This document shows, in pieces, positions 16,218 to 24,608 of a stretch of 64,000 nt of DNA (position 1 is the stretch's first letter; each line of letters starts with the position of its first letter). The notes beneath the pieces were generated by a model, which searched no databases, had not been told where the DNA came from, and was given only the letters and a program-made list of their open reading frames with translations. The DNA is from JABMMZ01 sp044377005 (GTDB lineage Bacteria; Bacteroidota; Bacteroidia; NS11-12g; UBA955). Location of the stretch: positions 1 to 64,000 of the forward strand of contig JBILJV010000004.1 of the NCBI GenBank assembly GCA_044377005.1. The letters run 5' to 3'. A program made the translations under genes and the position numbers.

Positions 16218-16592
16218 ATGAGGGCATTTATTTCAATATTGTTGGTTGTTACATTGTCTTTTGGTTTTATCTTAAAATCAGTGATTATAGTTAATTATCA
16301 AATTAACAAGACAAATATTATAGCAGCTTTTTGTATAAATAAAGATAAGCCTGAATTGGAATGTAATGGAAAATGTTATTTAAATAAACAGCTTTCACAG
16401 ACGGAATCATCAAATGAGAGTTCAAGTTTGCCAGAAAGTATTCTTCAATATGAGATTTCAACTTTTCTTGTTCCTGCCAATTTTATATGTAAAAAATATT
16501 TCTATTTTTTTTCAGAGACAGGTAATCAAGAAGAACATAAAGATTTATTAAGTGGATATTTATCTTCGGTTTTTAAGCCGCCATTAGCCTAG
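16218..16592 (+). CDS. Small Cys-motif membrane protein at the head of the copper cassette
   Basis: I start at ATG 16218 (TTG 16215 is possible), giving 124 residues. One hydrophobic helix (about 5-25) is followed by an outside-facing segment with CINKDKPELECNGKCYLNK at residues 39-57, i.e. C-x9-C-x3-C, and a further Cys in the second half. This motif looks like a metal or disulfide site. I do not know a named family; similar small proteins occur beside MbnP-type genes in Bacteroidota as far as I recall. Position ahead of the MbnP-like gene with a 95-base gap suggests one operon. Confidence 0.6.
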   Translation: MRAFISILLVVTLSFGFILKSVIIVNYQINKTNIIAAFCINKDKPELECNGKCYLNKQLSQTESSNESSSLPESILQYEISTFLVPANFICKKYFYFFSETGNQEEHKDLLSGYLSSVFKPPLA

Positions 16593-16687
16593 TTTGTTTT
16601 TTTTAAACTTTAACTCACAACATGATTCAATCGGTTGTGTTGAAACACTATAAACAAACTTATCTTAAATAAATAAACCTATTAATA

Positions 16688-17467
16688 ATGAAAAATAATT
16701 TTCTAAATAAGCTAATTGTAGCTTTTACAATACTTACATCCTTCTTTTTTGCGTCATGTAAAAAAGACGAAGCTCCTAATGATGATAATTCAAACTTAAC
16801 TGGACAGGTTAATATTGAGTTTGAACACAAATGGGGAATGAATTTAGTGCCTTTTTACATGGGCGTTGATATGATTCAGCCTAAAACCAAGGATACACTT
16901 AAATTTACAACACTTAAATACTATGTTTCAAATATTCAATTAAAAAAGTCTGATGGCACATGGTGGGTTCAGCCAGATAGTTATTATTTGGTTGATGCAA
17001 GTTTGCCAAATACCATGGTCTTAACTGTTTCGAATGTGCCAACAGGAACATATACTGAAATGAAATACACGATGGGAGTAGACAGCATTCGAAATGTTTC
17101 TGGATCTCAAACAGGGGTTTTGTCTGCAATAAACGGAATGTTTTGGAGTTGGAACAGTGGTTATATTATGATTAAAGCAGAAGGGGTGTCGCCCAATTCA
17201 CCATCTGAGGATTTTGTATTACACCTTGGAGGCTTTAAAGGTGAATTTAATGTAGTAACGGTTAAAAACACTAATTTTGGGGGAGAGCTCCTTAATGTAA
17301 GTGCTAGTGCAACTCCACAAATTCATTTTATAGCTAATCCAGCTCGTTTTTGGCATACCAATCCAAGTGTTAGTAGTTTAAATAAAATACATATGCCTGG
17401 GGTTGAGGCTAAAAAGGCTGCAATTGATTTTTATGATGGCATTTTCTTTGATCACATTCACCCATAA
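16688..17467 (+). CDS. MbnP-like copper-binding lipoprotein
   Basis: The product is 259 residues with a lipoprotein signal (FFFASC, lipid Cys24). The body matches the MbnP family: FEHKWGMNLVPFYMG, LKYYVSNIQL, INGMFWSWNSGYIMIKAEG and a His-rich end (FDHIHP). In characterised members, MbnP binds copper after the partner diheme enzyme MbnH turns a Trp into kynurenine. The next gene encodes such an enzyme, which strongly supports the call. Candidate ligands are His47 and the His residues in the last 40 positions; which Trp would be modified cannot be decided by eye. Confidence 0.85.
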   Translation: MKNNFLNKLIVAFTILTSFFFASCKKDEAPNDDNSNLTGQVNIEFEHKWGMNLVPFYMGVDMIQPKTKDTLKFTTLKYYVSNIQLKKSDGTWWVQPDSYYLVDASLPNTMVLTVSNVPTGTYTEMKYTMGVDSIRNVSGSQTGVLSAINGMFWSWNSGYIMIKAEGVSPNSPSEDFVLHLGGFKGEFNVVTVKNTNFGGELLNVSASATPQIHFIANPARFWHTNPSVSSLNKIHMPGVEAKKAAIDFYDGIFFDHIHP

Positions 17468-17477
17468 TTAGATAAAA

Positions 17478-18500
17478 ATGAATAATGCGTTAAAAGTCAT
17501 CTTGATTTTTTTCGTCCTCTTTTTCTTTTCTTCATGCCATACTTCTGAGGTAGAACAACCCAATAATTCTGTTGGGTTGTTCTATCCTAACTATATACCC
17601 AGTCCGGTATATAAGTTTGAAAATAATAAGTTAACGCAAGAAGGAATTCAACTTGGGCGAATGTTGTTCTACGATCCCATTTTATCTTCCGATAGCGCCA
17701 TTTCGTGTGGATCTTGTCATTCGCAGGCTCACGCATTTGCCGACCATAATATGAAAGTGAGTGTAGGGGTAGGAGGAAGAGTAGGTTCTAGAAATAGCCC
17801 CCCCATTTTCAATTTGGCATGGCATCCCCATTTTATGTGGGATGGTGGTGTAAACCATTTGGAATTAGTGCCATTAGCGCCTATTACAAATCATTTTGAA
17901 ATGGATGATGATATTCCTAACATATTAATAAAGCTTAACAGAAATACATCTTACATTACTAGGTTTGAAAAAGTATTTAACAAAACAATTATCGACGATC
18001 AAATGCTCTTTTTTGCTTTGGCTCAATTTATGGGCAGCATTACTTCTTTCGAATCTAAGTACGACCATATGAAACAAGGAAAAGCTACTTTTACTCAAAA
18101 TGAAAAGTTAGGATACGAACTGTTTAAAACCAATTGCAATTCGTGTCATCAAGAACCTTTATTTACAGATTTCACTTTCAGAAATAATGGACTAGATTCT
18201 GTGTTTATAGACAAAGGGAGAGCAAGTATAACTTTGCTTGAAAAAGAGGAAGGTTTGTTTAAGGTGCCTAGTTTAAGAAACGTGGCTCTTACTTATCCAT
18301 ACATGCACGACGGAAGATTTAGAACTCTCGATGATGTTATATTACATTACAATAGCGGTATTAGAAAATCAAAAACATTAGATTATTTACTAATAAACCC
18401 CATTGTCCTCAATTCAAAAGAAAGACAAGATATTATTGCTTTTCTTAAAACCCTCAACGATTATCAATTAATCAATCAATCTAATATTTCCGAACCATGA
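17478..18500 (+). CDS. Diheme cytochrome c peroxidase, MbnH/MauG type
   Basis: The product is 340 residues with a lipoprotein-like signal (FFFSSC, Cys20). Two heme c sites are present: CGSCH at 77-81 and CNSCH at 220-224. The conserved SPPIFNLAWHPHFMWDGG and YMHDGRFRTLDDVILHY blocks are those of the bacterial cytochrome c peroxidase / MauG superfamily. Next to an MbnP-like gene, the likely role is post-translational oxidation of a Trp in MbnP rather than peroxide removal. The gene has a perfect 13-bp inverted repeat at codons 25-36 and a C7 run at 17808-17814. It overlaps the next gene by four bases. Confidence 0.85.
   Translation: MNNALKVILIFFVLFFFSSCHTSEVEQPNNSVGLFYPNYIPSPVYKFENNKLTQEGIQLGRMLFYDPILSSDSAISCGSCHSQAHAFADHNMKVSVGVGGRVGSRNSPPIFNLAWHPHFMWDGGVNHLELVPLAPITNHFEMDDDIPNILIKLNRNTSYITRFEKVFNKTIIDDQMLFFALAQFMGSITSFESKYDHMKQGKATFTQNEKLGYELFKTNCNSCHQEPLFTDFTFRNNGLDSVFIDKGRASITLLEKEEGLFKVPSLRNVALTYPYMHDGRFRTLDDVILHYNSGIRKSKTLDYLLINPIVLNSKERQDIIAFLKTLNDYQLINQSNISEP
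17551..17584 (+). repeat. Perfect 13-bp inverted repeat inside the MbnH-like gene
   Basis: Arms TAGAACAACCCAA (17551-17563) and TTGGGTTGTTCTA (17572-17584) flank the 8-base spacer 17564-17571. No T run follows, so it is not a normal terminator. It falls in the low-constraint linker after the lipoprotein Cys, 73 bases into the gene. Confidence 0.85.
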
Positions 18501-19411
18501 AGGTCTATTTATTCTTAATTTCTATTGTGTTTTATAAGGTTTCTTTCGCATGTGATATTTGTGGCGGAAGTATCAGTGGGAATAACATGTCGGGTTTGAT
18601 GCCAATGTTTAACAAAAATTTAATAGGCATGCGTTCCTCTTACCAAGCTTTTAAGCATCCCCCAACTATTGCAAATAAAACAGGTGAAAAACAAGTTCTG
18701 AAGGATGTTTATTGGTCGGAAGAAATATGGATGAGGTATTATCTTCACTCCAAAATTCAAGCTTTTGTTAATATCCCTTTTCGAAAAAACATTCGTGAAC
18801 TTGTTGAACATTCTCAAAAAATTTATGGGGTAGGAGATATGTCATTCCAAATAAACTATGCCATTTATAATAATGTCGATTCTGGTTACAGTGACTTAAA
18901 ATTGATGTGGTGGCTTGGAGGAGGGATTAAGTTACCAACTGGCAAATACCAGCAAAGAAGTGTCGATAAAACAATGTACCCTATTGGATTTCAGGTGGGT
19001 ACAGGAGCTTACTCTTTTCTCTTAAATAGTTTGGTGTCTATTAGGAAAAATAAAATAGGTCTAAATTGGAATAGTAATATAAGCCTAAATTCAACAAATG
19101 AACTAAATTATAAAATGGGAAATGTGTTTCAAACCTCTTTACAAGCTTTTTATTGGCACACAATTAAAGCCAATACAAAGCTATTGCCTCAGTTAGGTTT
19201 TCATGTTTTTCATCTACAAAAGGACATAAACTACAATACCATTAAAAAGCAATCGGGTGGAGAGCGGGTTGTAACAAGTATATCGATAGACGCTTATGTT
19301 AATCAATGGATGATTTCGGTAAACATTCAAAAGCCTTTAATCGAGAGGATTGGAGAATCCGTGCCTGCAACACTTTCCTCTTATCAGCTAAATTTAGGGT
19401 ATTTTTTTTAA
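18497..19411 (+). CDS. CDICGG-type outer membrane protein of the copper cassette
   Basis: The product is 304 residues. Its signal peptide ends at FA and the mature protein begins CDICGGSISGNNMSGLMPMF, with two Cys that could hold a metal. The rest has beta-barrel character (WWLGGGIKLPTGKYQQ, final YQLNLGYFF with terminal Phe). This fits an outer membrane channel or sensor. Its ATG overlaps the stop of the MbnH-like gene (ATGA), so both are translated together. A role in copper handling is inferred from context only. Confidence 0.6.
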   Translation: MKVYLFLISIVFYKVSFACDICGGSISGNNMSGLMPMFNKNLIGMRSSYQAFKHPPTIANKTGEKQVLKDVYWSEEIWMRYYLHSKIQAFVNIPFRKNIRELVEHSQKIYGVGDMSFQINYAIYNNVDSGYSDLKLMWWLGGGIKLPTGKYQQRSVDKTMYPIGFQVGTGAYSFLLNSLVSIRKNKIGLNWNSNISLNSTNELNYKMGNVFQTSLQAFYWHTIKANTKLLPQLGFHVFHLQKDINYNTIKKQSGGERVVTSISIDAYVNQWMISVNIQKPLIERIGESVPATLSSYQLNLGYFF

Positions 19412-19476
19412 TCATTTTAAATCTATCATTTGTCGAAACCTACAATTAGGCATGATAAAGTGTTGTAGATGTTTAT

Positions 19477-19484
19477 TATTTTTG
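19477..19484 (+). promoter_or_regulatory. -7 element for the SPFH lipoprotein
   Basis: TATTTTTG at 19477-19484 is a perfect TAnnTTTG match, 23 bases before the ATG at 19508. I find no good TTG at the expected spacing. Its position argues against an upstream start at 19469. Confidence 0.4.
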
Positions 19485-19507
19485 TTAAACTTAAGTTTAT
19501 TAAAATT

Positions 19508-20278
19508 ATGAATAAAAAAAGAATTTCATTGCTGTTTTTTGCACTATTAATGTTAAGTAGTTGTGCTATTATTCGTCCGGGGGAAGTCGGTATCAAACAA
19601 AAGTTTGGTAAAATGTCCAAAAAGGCCACAACTGAAGGAGCCGTTTTTTATAATCCTTTTGTTTCAAAAGTGATTATAACTTCCATTCAAACCAAAAATA
19701 TTGAATTGTCTTTAAGTTTACCTAGTAAAGAAGGTTTAAGCGTAACATCTCAAATCTCAATTTTATACAGATTGGATAAAAATATGGTACAAAAAGTAAT
19801 AAGCTCTTATGGGTTAAAATATGAAGGTATTATTTCAAGTATTTTTAGGTCTGCAGCTTCGGATGTATGTGCACAGTTTTATGCTAAAGATATGCACTCT
19901 GGAATGCGTTCTCAAATTGAACAATCTATCAAAGAAAAAATGGGTTCTATATTAACTTCTCAAGGAATAGTAATTGAATCTGTTTTAATGAAAAGTATCC
20001 AATTGCCTCCCGGTTTAGCAACTTCTATTGAACAAAGATTACAAGCTGAACAAGATGCAATGAGAATGGATTTTTTAAAACAGCAAGCAGAGCGACAAGC
20101 TGAGATAAAAATTATTGAAGCAAAAGGGGAGAGAGATGCTCAAAAGATCCAATCAGAAGGTTTAACTCCTGAAATTATTAAGTTAAAAAGTATTGAGGCC
20201 TTTAAACTGTTGTCGGATTCACCTAACTCAAAAGTAATAATTACCAATGGAACTGCTCCATTTTTAATTACACCATAA
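19508..20278 (+). CDS. SPFH / prohibitin-domain lipoprotein
   Basis: From ATG 19508 the product is 256 residues with a lipobox (LMLSSC). The SPFH (band 7) domain begins RPGEVGIKQKFGKMSKKAT and ends near 185; a charged Ala/Glu/Gln-rich helix follows (EQRLQAEQDAMRMDFLKQQA), typical of prohibitin-like proteins that form membrane rings. Such proteins organise membrane microdomains or control proteases. The frame extends upstream to 19469, but that adds no signal peptide and would cross the promoter. It is followed by a tRNA gene. Confidence 0.8.
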   Translation: MNKKRISLLFFALLMLSSCAIIRPGEVGIKQKFGKMSKKATTEGAVFYNPFVSKVIITSIQTKNIELSLSLPSKEGLSVTSQISILYRLDKNMVQKVISSYGLKYEGIISSIFRSAASDVCAQFYAKDMHSGMRSQIEQSIKEKMGSILTSQGIVIESVLMKSIQLPPGLATSIEQRLQAEQDAMRMDFLKQQAERQAEIKIIEAKGERDAQKIQSEGLTPEIIKLKSIEAFKLLSDSPNSKVIITNGTAPFLITP

Positions 20279-20287
20279 TTTAATTTC

Positions 20288-20295
20288 TAGGTTTG
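20288..20295 (+). promoter_or_regulatory. Possible -7 element for tRNA-Ala
   Basis: TAGGTTTG at 20288-20295 matches TAnnTTTG and lies 30 bases ahead of the mature tRNA. A seven-of-eight match, TATTATTG, is at 20307-20314. Neither has a convincing -33 element. Confidence 0.35.
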
Positions 20296-20325
20296 CATAT
20301 TTTATGTATTATTGCAAACTCGTTT

Positions 20326-20399
20326 GGGGGATTAGCTCATTTGGCTAGAGCGCTTCGCTGGCAGTGAAGAGGTGATCGGTTCGAATCCGATATTCTCCA
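20326..20399 (+). tRNA. tRNA-Ala, anticodon GGC
   Basis: A complete 74-nt cloverleaf folds: acceptor 20326-20332 with 20392-20398, D stem GCTC/GAGC, anticodon stem CTTCG/TGAAG around CTGGCAG (anticodon GGC at 20360-20362), and T arm ATCGG-TTCGAAT-CCGAT. The acceptor has the G3-U70 pair that identifies alanine tRNAs. The discriminator is A, and the CCA end is not encoded. It reads GCC and GCU codons. A terminator follows nine bases later. Confidence 0.95.
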
Positions 20400-20407
20400 C
20401 TTTGTAT

Positions 20408-20431
20408 AAAAACCGTCTTTGGGCGGTTTTT
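20408..20431 (+). terminator. Terminator after tRNA-Ala
   Basis: The stem AAAAACCGTC / GGCGGTTTTT (20408-20417 and 20422-20431) with a TTTG loop contains one T-G pair and ends in five T. It lies immediately downstream of the tRNA. From here to 20591 (160 bases) I see no gene. Confidence 0.8.
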
Positions 20432-20591
20432 ATGTTAGTTAGCTATACAAACTAAGAAACTAATAACCTCAAAGGGCAAATTTAAAACTTCAATTAATAT
20501 ATTAGAAATTACGAAGAAGATAAAATGCACTATTGCTCATTATTTCACTTTGAAATTGAATATGACAAAACGTGTTTTAAGAATAGTGTCG

Positions 20592-20816
20592 CTATAACAG
20601 TCTTTTCCCCAATCTTCTCACATAAAGGTCTTCCACTTTTTTTCTGGCCCAAGGGGTTTTTCTTAAAAAAGTTAAGCTCGATTTAATACTTGGGGAGCTG
20701 TTAAAACAATTTATTTTTATTCTTTCTCCTAGCACTTCCCAACCCAAATCATCAACCAAGGCGGTCACTATGTGTTCTAGGGTTTTGCCATGCAGTGGAT
20801 CTTTGGAATCGTTCAT
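20592..20816 (-). CDS. VF530 / DUF2132 family small protein
   Basis: The product is 74 residues. DPLHGKTLEHIVTALVDDLG, then GWEVLGERIKINCF and SLTFLRKTPWARKKVEDLYV, are the family's conserved blocks. A structure is known for a Vibrio member and DNA binding has been proposed, but no cellular function is established. It is the third gene of a minus-strand unit, 36 bases after the enoyl-CoA hydratase. Confidence 0.85.
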   Translation of the reverse strand: MNDSKDPLHGKTLEHIVTALVDDLGWEVLGERIKINCFNSSPSIKSSLTFLRKTPWARKKVEDLYVRRLGKRLL

Positions 20817-20852
20817 CAGAAATAAATATTATTAAGACTTAAAATAGAGAGA

Positions 20853-21629
20853 TTATTGTCCCTTAAAGGTTGCTTTTCTTTTTTCAATAAAAGCTTGCAT
20901 GCCTTCTTTTTGGTCTTCGGTAGCAAACAACATATAAAAGTTTTTTCTTTCAAAAAACAACGCTTCTTGTAGCGGCATTTCGTATGCTTTTAAAACACTT
21001 TCTTTTGCCATTTGAACGGCAATTGGAGATTTTTCGGCAATGGTACTTGCTAGTTTTACCGCTTCACTCAAATAAAATTCAATAGGTACAATTTTATTGA
21101 CCAATCCATAGGCTTTGGCCTCCTCTGCAGATATAAATTGTCCGGTAAGAACCAATTCCATGGCTTTAGCTTTGCCCACTATTCTAGTAAGTCGCTGCGT
21201 GCCACCAGCACCCGGCATTACACCAATACTAATTTCAGGTTGCCCAAATTGGGCAGTTTCACTGGCAATAATCATGTCGCAAATCATTGCAAGCTCGCAG
21301 CCTCCTCCTAAAGCAAATCCACTAACAGCTGCAATAATTGGTTTTTTTGTTTTTCTAATACTGTCCCAAGTGGTAAATTGGTCTATTTTTAACATATCAA
21401 TGGCGTTTCTTCCTGCCATTTGTTTAATATCAGCACCTGCAGCAAAAGCTCTTTCGTTACCACTAATTACAATAGCTCGAATGTTGTCATCATGGTCAAA
21501 ATCAATTAAAGCTTGTTTAATTTCAAGCATTAATTCTAAATTTAGTGCATTCAATTCTTTTGGTCTGTTTAATTGAATGTGCCCAACATAAGGGGCTATT
21601 TGTGGGTTAACAAGAATAAATTCAGGCAT
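20853..21629 (-). CDS. Enoyl-CoA hydratase/isomerase (crotonase family)
   Basis: The product is 258 residues, a full-length crotonase. Oxyanion-hole segments are AFAAGADIKQM (61-71) and the GGG of SGFALGGGCEL; catalytic Glu112 and Glu132 are both present, as in true hydratases. It should hydrate trans-2-enoyl-CoA in fatty-acid or amino-acid breakdown in the cytoplasm. Its start overlaps the end of the histidine kinase gene by eight bases, so the two are coupled, though no functional link is known to me. Confidence 0.88.
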   Translation of the reverse strand: MPEFILVNPQIAPYVGHIQLNRPKELNALNLELMLEIKQALIDFDHDDNIRAIVISGNERAFAAGADIKQMAGRNAIDMLKIDQFTTWDSIRKTKKPIIAAVSGFALGGGCELAMICDMIIASETAQFGQPEISIGVMPGAGGTQRLTRIVGKAKAMELVLTGQFISAEEAKAYGLVNKIVPIEFYLSEAVKLASTIAEKSPIAVQMAKESVLKAYEMPLQEALFFERKNFYMLFATEDQKEGMQAFIEKRKATFKGQ

Positions 21630-22782
21630 TGTTTTTCGATTTTAAAATAATTCTTAAGGTTGTTTTTTTATAGGGAATACTTTCCTTTACAAAAATATGT
21701 CCCTTGTGGTAATTTTCTATAATCCTTTTTACTAAAGATAAACCCAAGCCCCAACCCCTTTTTTTAGTTGTAAAGCCCGGTTTGAAAATTCTTTTTTGTA
21801 GTCCACTAGGTATACCCTTGCCATTGTCTGAAAGGTCAATAATAATTGATTTGTTCTTTAAAAAGCAACAGATAGAGATAGTTCCTTTTCCATCCATCGC
21901 ATCCATCGCGTTTTTGCATATATTTTCTATTACCCAATCAAATAATGGAACATTAATGTCTGCTAACAAGTTAAAATCAATATTTTCGTATTGATATATC
22001 ACTTGTTCTGAACTTCGGGTTTGGATGTATTGTATCGCTTTTGTTAACTGTTCTCCAATATTTGTCTCTGATAATATCGGTACAGCACCTATTTTTGAAA
22101 ATCTATCTGTAATAACTTTGAGCCTGTCCAAATCTTTTCTCATTTCTTCAAATGAATCTTCGTTTGCATAAGATTTGTCTATTTCCATTAAATCTACCCA
22201 ACCCATTAATGAACTCATTGGGGTGCCTAGTTGATGTGCTGTTTCTTTGGCTAATCCAACCCAAACTTGATTTTGTTCCGACTTCCTACTGTAGCTAAAA
22301 GCAAAGTAACTGACTGCAATAAATAAAGCAACAATCCCTAATTGATAATAAGGGTAAGTTTTGAGTTGTTTTAATGTGCTAGAATCGTCATAATAAACAT
22401 ATTGCAATTCTGTTGGTGAAATATTAACTTCTATTGGTTCGTTTTTGTCTCTAATGTCTTCAAAATAGGATTCTATATATCCATCTCTTTTAATGGCATT
22501 TGAATCTAAATTCCTAAAACTAATTACGTTTTTACCATCACTTAATATTACGGGAATTGTATTGTTAGATTCAACTAAAGTTAGATAAATATTTAACTCT
22601 TGTTCTGTCTCAGCATTGGTTATCATATGTTGTGCATAAGCCCACAATTTGATTTTTTTTCGTTCTTCTTCTGAGAGTTTTTTGACCATATTGTTGGAAT
22701 ACAATAAAGAGAATATGCCAATTATTACGGCTATAATCAATAAAAAGATTTTTATTATTTTCTTTAGTTTATAAGTATTCAC
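21622..22782 (-). CDS. Membrane sensor histidine kinase
   Basis: The product is 386 residues with a GTG start. Two membrane helices (about 8-27 and 147-164) bracket a periplasmic sensor of about 120 residues. The H box is ETAHQLGTPMSSLMGW with phospho-acceptor His183; the ATPase part has NAMDAMDGKG (N box), DNGKGIP (G1) and TKKRGWGLGLSLVKRI (G2). There is no HAMP domain and no response regulator next door, so it is an orphan kinase. A -7 element on the minus strand at 22803-22796 lies 13 bases before the start. Confidence 0.9.
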   Translation of the reverse strand: MNTYKLKKIIKIFLLIIAVIIGIFSLLYSNNMVKKLSEEERKKIKLWAYAQHMITNAETEQELNIYLTLVESNNTIPVILSDGKNVISFRNLDSNAIKRDGYIESYFEDIRDKNEPIEVNISPTELQYVYYDDSSTLKQLKTYPYYQLGIVALFIAVSYFAFSYSRKSEQNQVWVGLAKETAHQLGTPMSSLMGWVDLMEIDKSYANEDSFEEMRKDLDRLKVITDRFSKIGAVPILSETNIGEQLTKAIQYIQTRSSEQVIYQYENIDFNLLADINVPLFDWVIENICKNAMDAMDGKGTISICCFLKNKSIIIDLSDNGKGIPSGLQKRIFKPGFTTKKRGWGLGLSLVKRIIENYHKGHIFVKESIPYKKTTLRIILKSKNNA

Positions 22783-22795
22783 AATTAATAAATTT

Positions 22796-22803
22796 CAAAT
22801 CTA
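22796..22803 (-). promoter_or_regulatory. -7 element for the histidine kinase unit
   Basis: On the minus strand the sequence is TAGATTTG, a perfect TAnnTTTG, with 13 bases to the GTG start. No clear -33 TTG is visible. The divergent cyclase gene has its own -7 element 23 bases away. Confidence 0.5.
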
Positions 22804-22826
22804 ATAAAAAAATTGTTTTATTTATA

Positions 22827-22834
22827 TATTTTCG
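22827..22834 (+). promoter_or_regulatory. -7 element for the cyclase-family gene
   Basis: TATTTTCG at 22827-22834 matches TAnnTTYG and ends eight bases before ATG 22843. It overlaps the longer open frame that starts at TTG 22813, which argues for the downstream ATG as start. Confidence 0.45.
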
Positions 22835-22842
22835 CTACTTCT

Positions 22843-23577
22843 ATGGAAATGATTATACTTTTTAATGGAAATGAGATAAAAGTGGATAACAATCGCTTTT
22901 TTGACATTTCTATTCCTATACAAAAGAACACAAATGTAAATTGTTATCATTTAGAAAGTCCTACCTTTTCATTCTATGATAGTCCTGAGTTTTGTGGAAG
23001 TTTGGACAAAGGAGGGAGTGTCAATTGTGAAAAAATGTCATTTTACGCTCATGCATCAGGTACTCATACTGAATGTGCTCTTCATGTACTCAAAACGTCG
23101 GTTAATATGCTTAATATTAATTTGCCTTTATTGATTAAAGCAAAGTTAATAACAGTAAAACCCTCAGATTTTGAGGGAGATAAAGTAGTAAATGCAACAT
23201 TGTTTGAAGATGCTTTAAATAATACTGAAGCCAAAGCATTAATCATTCGAACCATTCCTAATAATAGTGAAAAAAGAATACATAATTATTCTAGCACTAA
23301 TCCACCCTTTATTCATACCGATGCAATCTCGTTGTTTAATCAATTGGGTTTTGAACACCTAATTACAGATTTGCCAAGTATTGACAAAGAACAAGATGGA
23401 GGATTATTAGCCGCTCATAAATTGTGGTTTGGCGATGGAACTGTGCACAAAACAATCACGGAGTTAATATATGCACCAGATGATATTCCCGATGGTGATT
23501 ATTTTGTTTCAATACAAGCTCCTAAAATTGAAACAGATGCGGTTCCTTCTAAGATATTATTATATCCATGTTTTTAA
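22843..23577 (+). CDS. Cyclase / kynurenine-formamidase-like metal hydrolase
   Basis: From ATG 22843 the product is 244 residues (ATG 22849 also possible). The family metal motif HxGTHxDxPxH appears as HASGTHTECALH at 70-81, with Glu for Asp and Ala for Pro. Later SSTNPPFIHTDAISLFNQLG and DLPSIDKEQDGG support the cyclase fold (PF04199). Members hydrolyse N-formylkynurenine or similar amides. The altered motif means the substrate may differ. The next gene overlaps its end by ten bases. Confidence 0.75.
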   Translation: MEMIILFNGNEIKVDNNRFFDISIPIQKNTNVNCYHLESPTFSFYDSPEFCGSLDKGGSVNCEKMSFYAHASGTHTECALHVLKTSVNMLNINLPLLIKAKLITVKPSDFEGDKVVNATLFEDALNNTEAKALIIRTIPNNSEKRIHNYSSTNPPFIHTDAISLFNQLGFEHLITDLPSIDKEQDGGLLAAHKLWFGDGTVHKTITELIYAPDDIPDGDYFVSIQAPKIETDAVPSKILLYPCF

Positions 23578-24608
23578 GGCGAATTAATAGAGAGTCCCTT
23601 CTGTATGCCTTCAATGTGTTTTTGGAGAAGTGGTATTTTAGGTTTTACTCAACAAAACCTATCAATAGCCTATTGGTTATTAAGTGGGATGAAATTGGTG
23701 ATATGGCAACAAGCACTCATGTTTTTGAGCTGCTAAAGATAAAATATCCAGACTCGCAATTAACGGTTTTGTGTAAGCCCTTTGTAAAACCACTCATTCA
23801 AAATGACCCATTTGTGAATCACATTGTTTGTGAGTTAGAAACAATTAGAAAAACTAAATTTGATGTTGTAGTAGAGTTAAGAGGAACTTGGCAAACGCTT
23901 TTATGGGCTGTGTTTAATCGACCATTAGTAAGGGTAAGCCGAGCGTTAGTTCGATTTAAAAATAGAGGAAATCAGCCTCATGAAGTACTCACTAATTATC
24001 AAATTATATCACATTTGGTAGGAGAAACAGATTTGATATCGCCTAAATTGTATTATTCAAATGAGGATATAAAAGCGGTTGATGTTTTTTTAGAAAATCA
24101 TCAGTGTAGCCATTTTGTATTATTTCATGTTGGTGCAAGAAAAAAACTAAGACAATGGAACAAAGATAGATTTGCTTTTGTTGCTGATAAGATAATTTTA
24201 GAACATCAATTAGCTGTTGTTTTTATAGGAACCCAAGAGGATGAGGAGGATATTGCTGAAATACAATCATCTATGAAGCATAAGTCTATAAGTTTTACCC
24301 AAAATTGCTCATTGAGTATGCTTTCTTATTTGTGTTCAAAGTCGCAAATGTTTATTGGAAATGAAAGTGGTCCAATACATATATCGGCGTGTTTCAGTTC
24401 CCCAATAATTGGGTTGTATGGTCCAGGTGTGCCTTATGTTTTCTACCCATATTCAAAAAATGCAAAGGTATTTCATCATGTTGTAAAATGTAATCCTTGT
24501 GATCAAGTTCATTGCGTTACACCCGAAAAGCCTTGTATTTCTCTTATTGAAGCCGCAGAAGTATGCTTAACGGTAGATAAAATCCTGAATGAAAATTTGG
24601 GGGTCTAA
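23568..24608 (+). CDS. Glycosyltransferase family 9 (heptosyltransferase-like)
   Basis: The product is 346 residues with a GT-B fold. The N-terminal domain has LLVIKWDEIGDMATSTHVFE, the place where family 9 enzymes have RxxxxGD; the C-terminal domain has MFIGNESGPIHISACF and IIGLYGPG, the donor-binding signature. Such enzymes add heptose or other sugars to lipid A core or surface glycans. Only one copy is present and no lipopolysaccharide cluster surrounds it. The ATG lies within the end of the cyclase gene. Confidence 0.85.
   Translation: MFLRRINRESLLYAFNVFLEKWYFRFYSTKPINSLLVIKWDEIGDMATSTHVFELLKIKYPDSQLTVLCKPFVKPLIQNDPFVNHIVCELETIRKTKFDVVVELRGTWQTLLWAVFNRPLVRVSRALVRFKNRGNQPHEVLTNYQIISHLVGETDLISPKLYYSNEDIKAVDVFLENHQCSHFVLFHVGARKKLRQWNKDRFAFVADKIILEHQLAVVFIGTQEDEEDIAEIQSSMKHKSISFTQNCSLSMLSYLCSKSQMFIGNESGPIHISACFSSPIIGLYGPGVPYVFYPYSKNAKVFHHVVKCNPCDQVHCVTPEKPCISLIEAAEVCLTVDKILNENLGV

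Noticed and set aside
16616..16639. CACAAC/GTTGTG hairpin in the gap ahead of the MbnP-like gene
   Set aside because: Only six pairs around a 12-base loop with no T run; expected by chance in a 95-base gap.
20327..20333. tRNA start one base later (GGGGATT acceptor)
   Set aside because: That register removes U8 and leaves a T-T mismatch; starting at 20326 gives a fully paired acceptor with U8 and A9.
20432..20591. Hidden gene or RNA in the gap after the tRNA terminator
   Set aside because: No frame with a credible start, no stable stem and no promoter-terminator pair were found.
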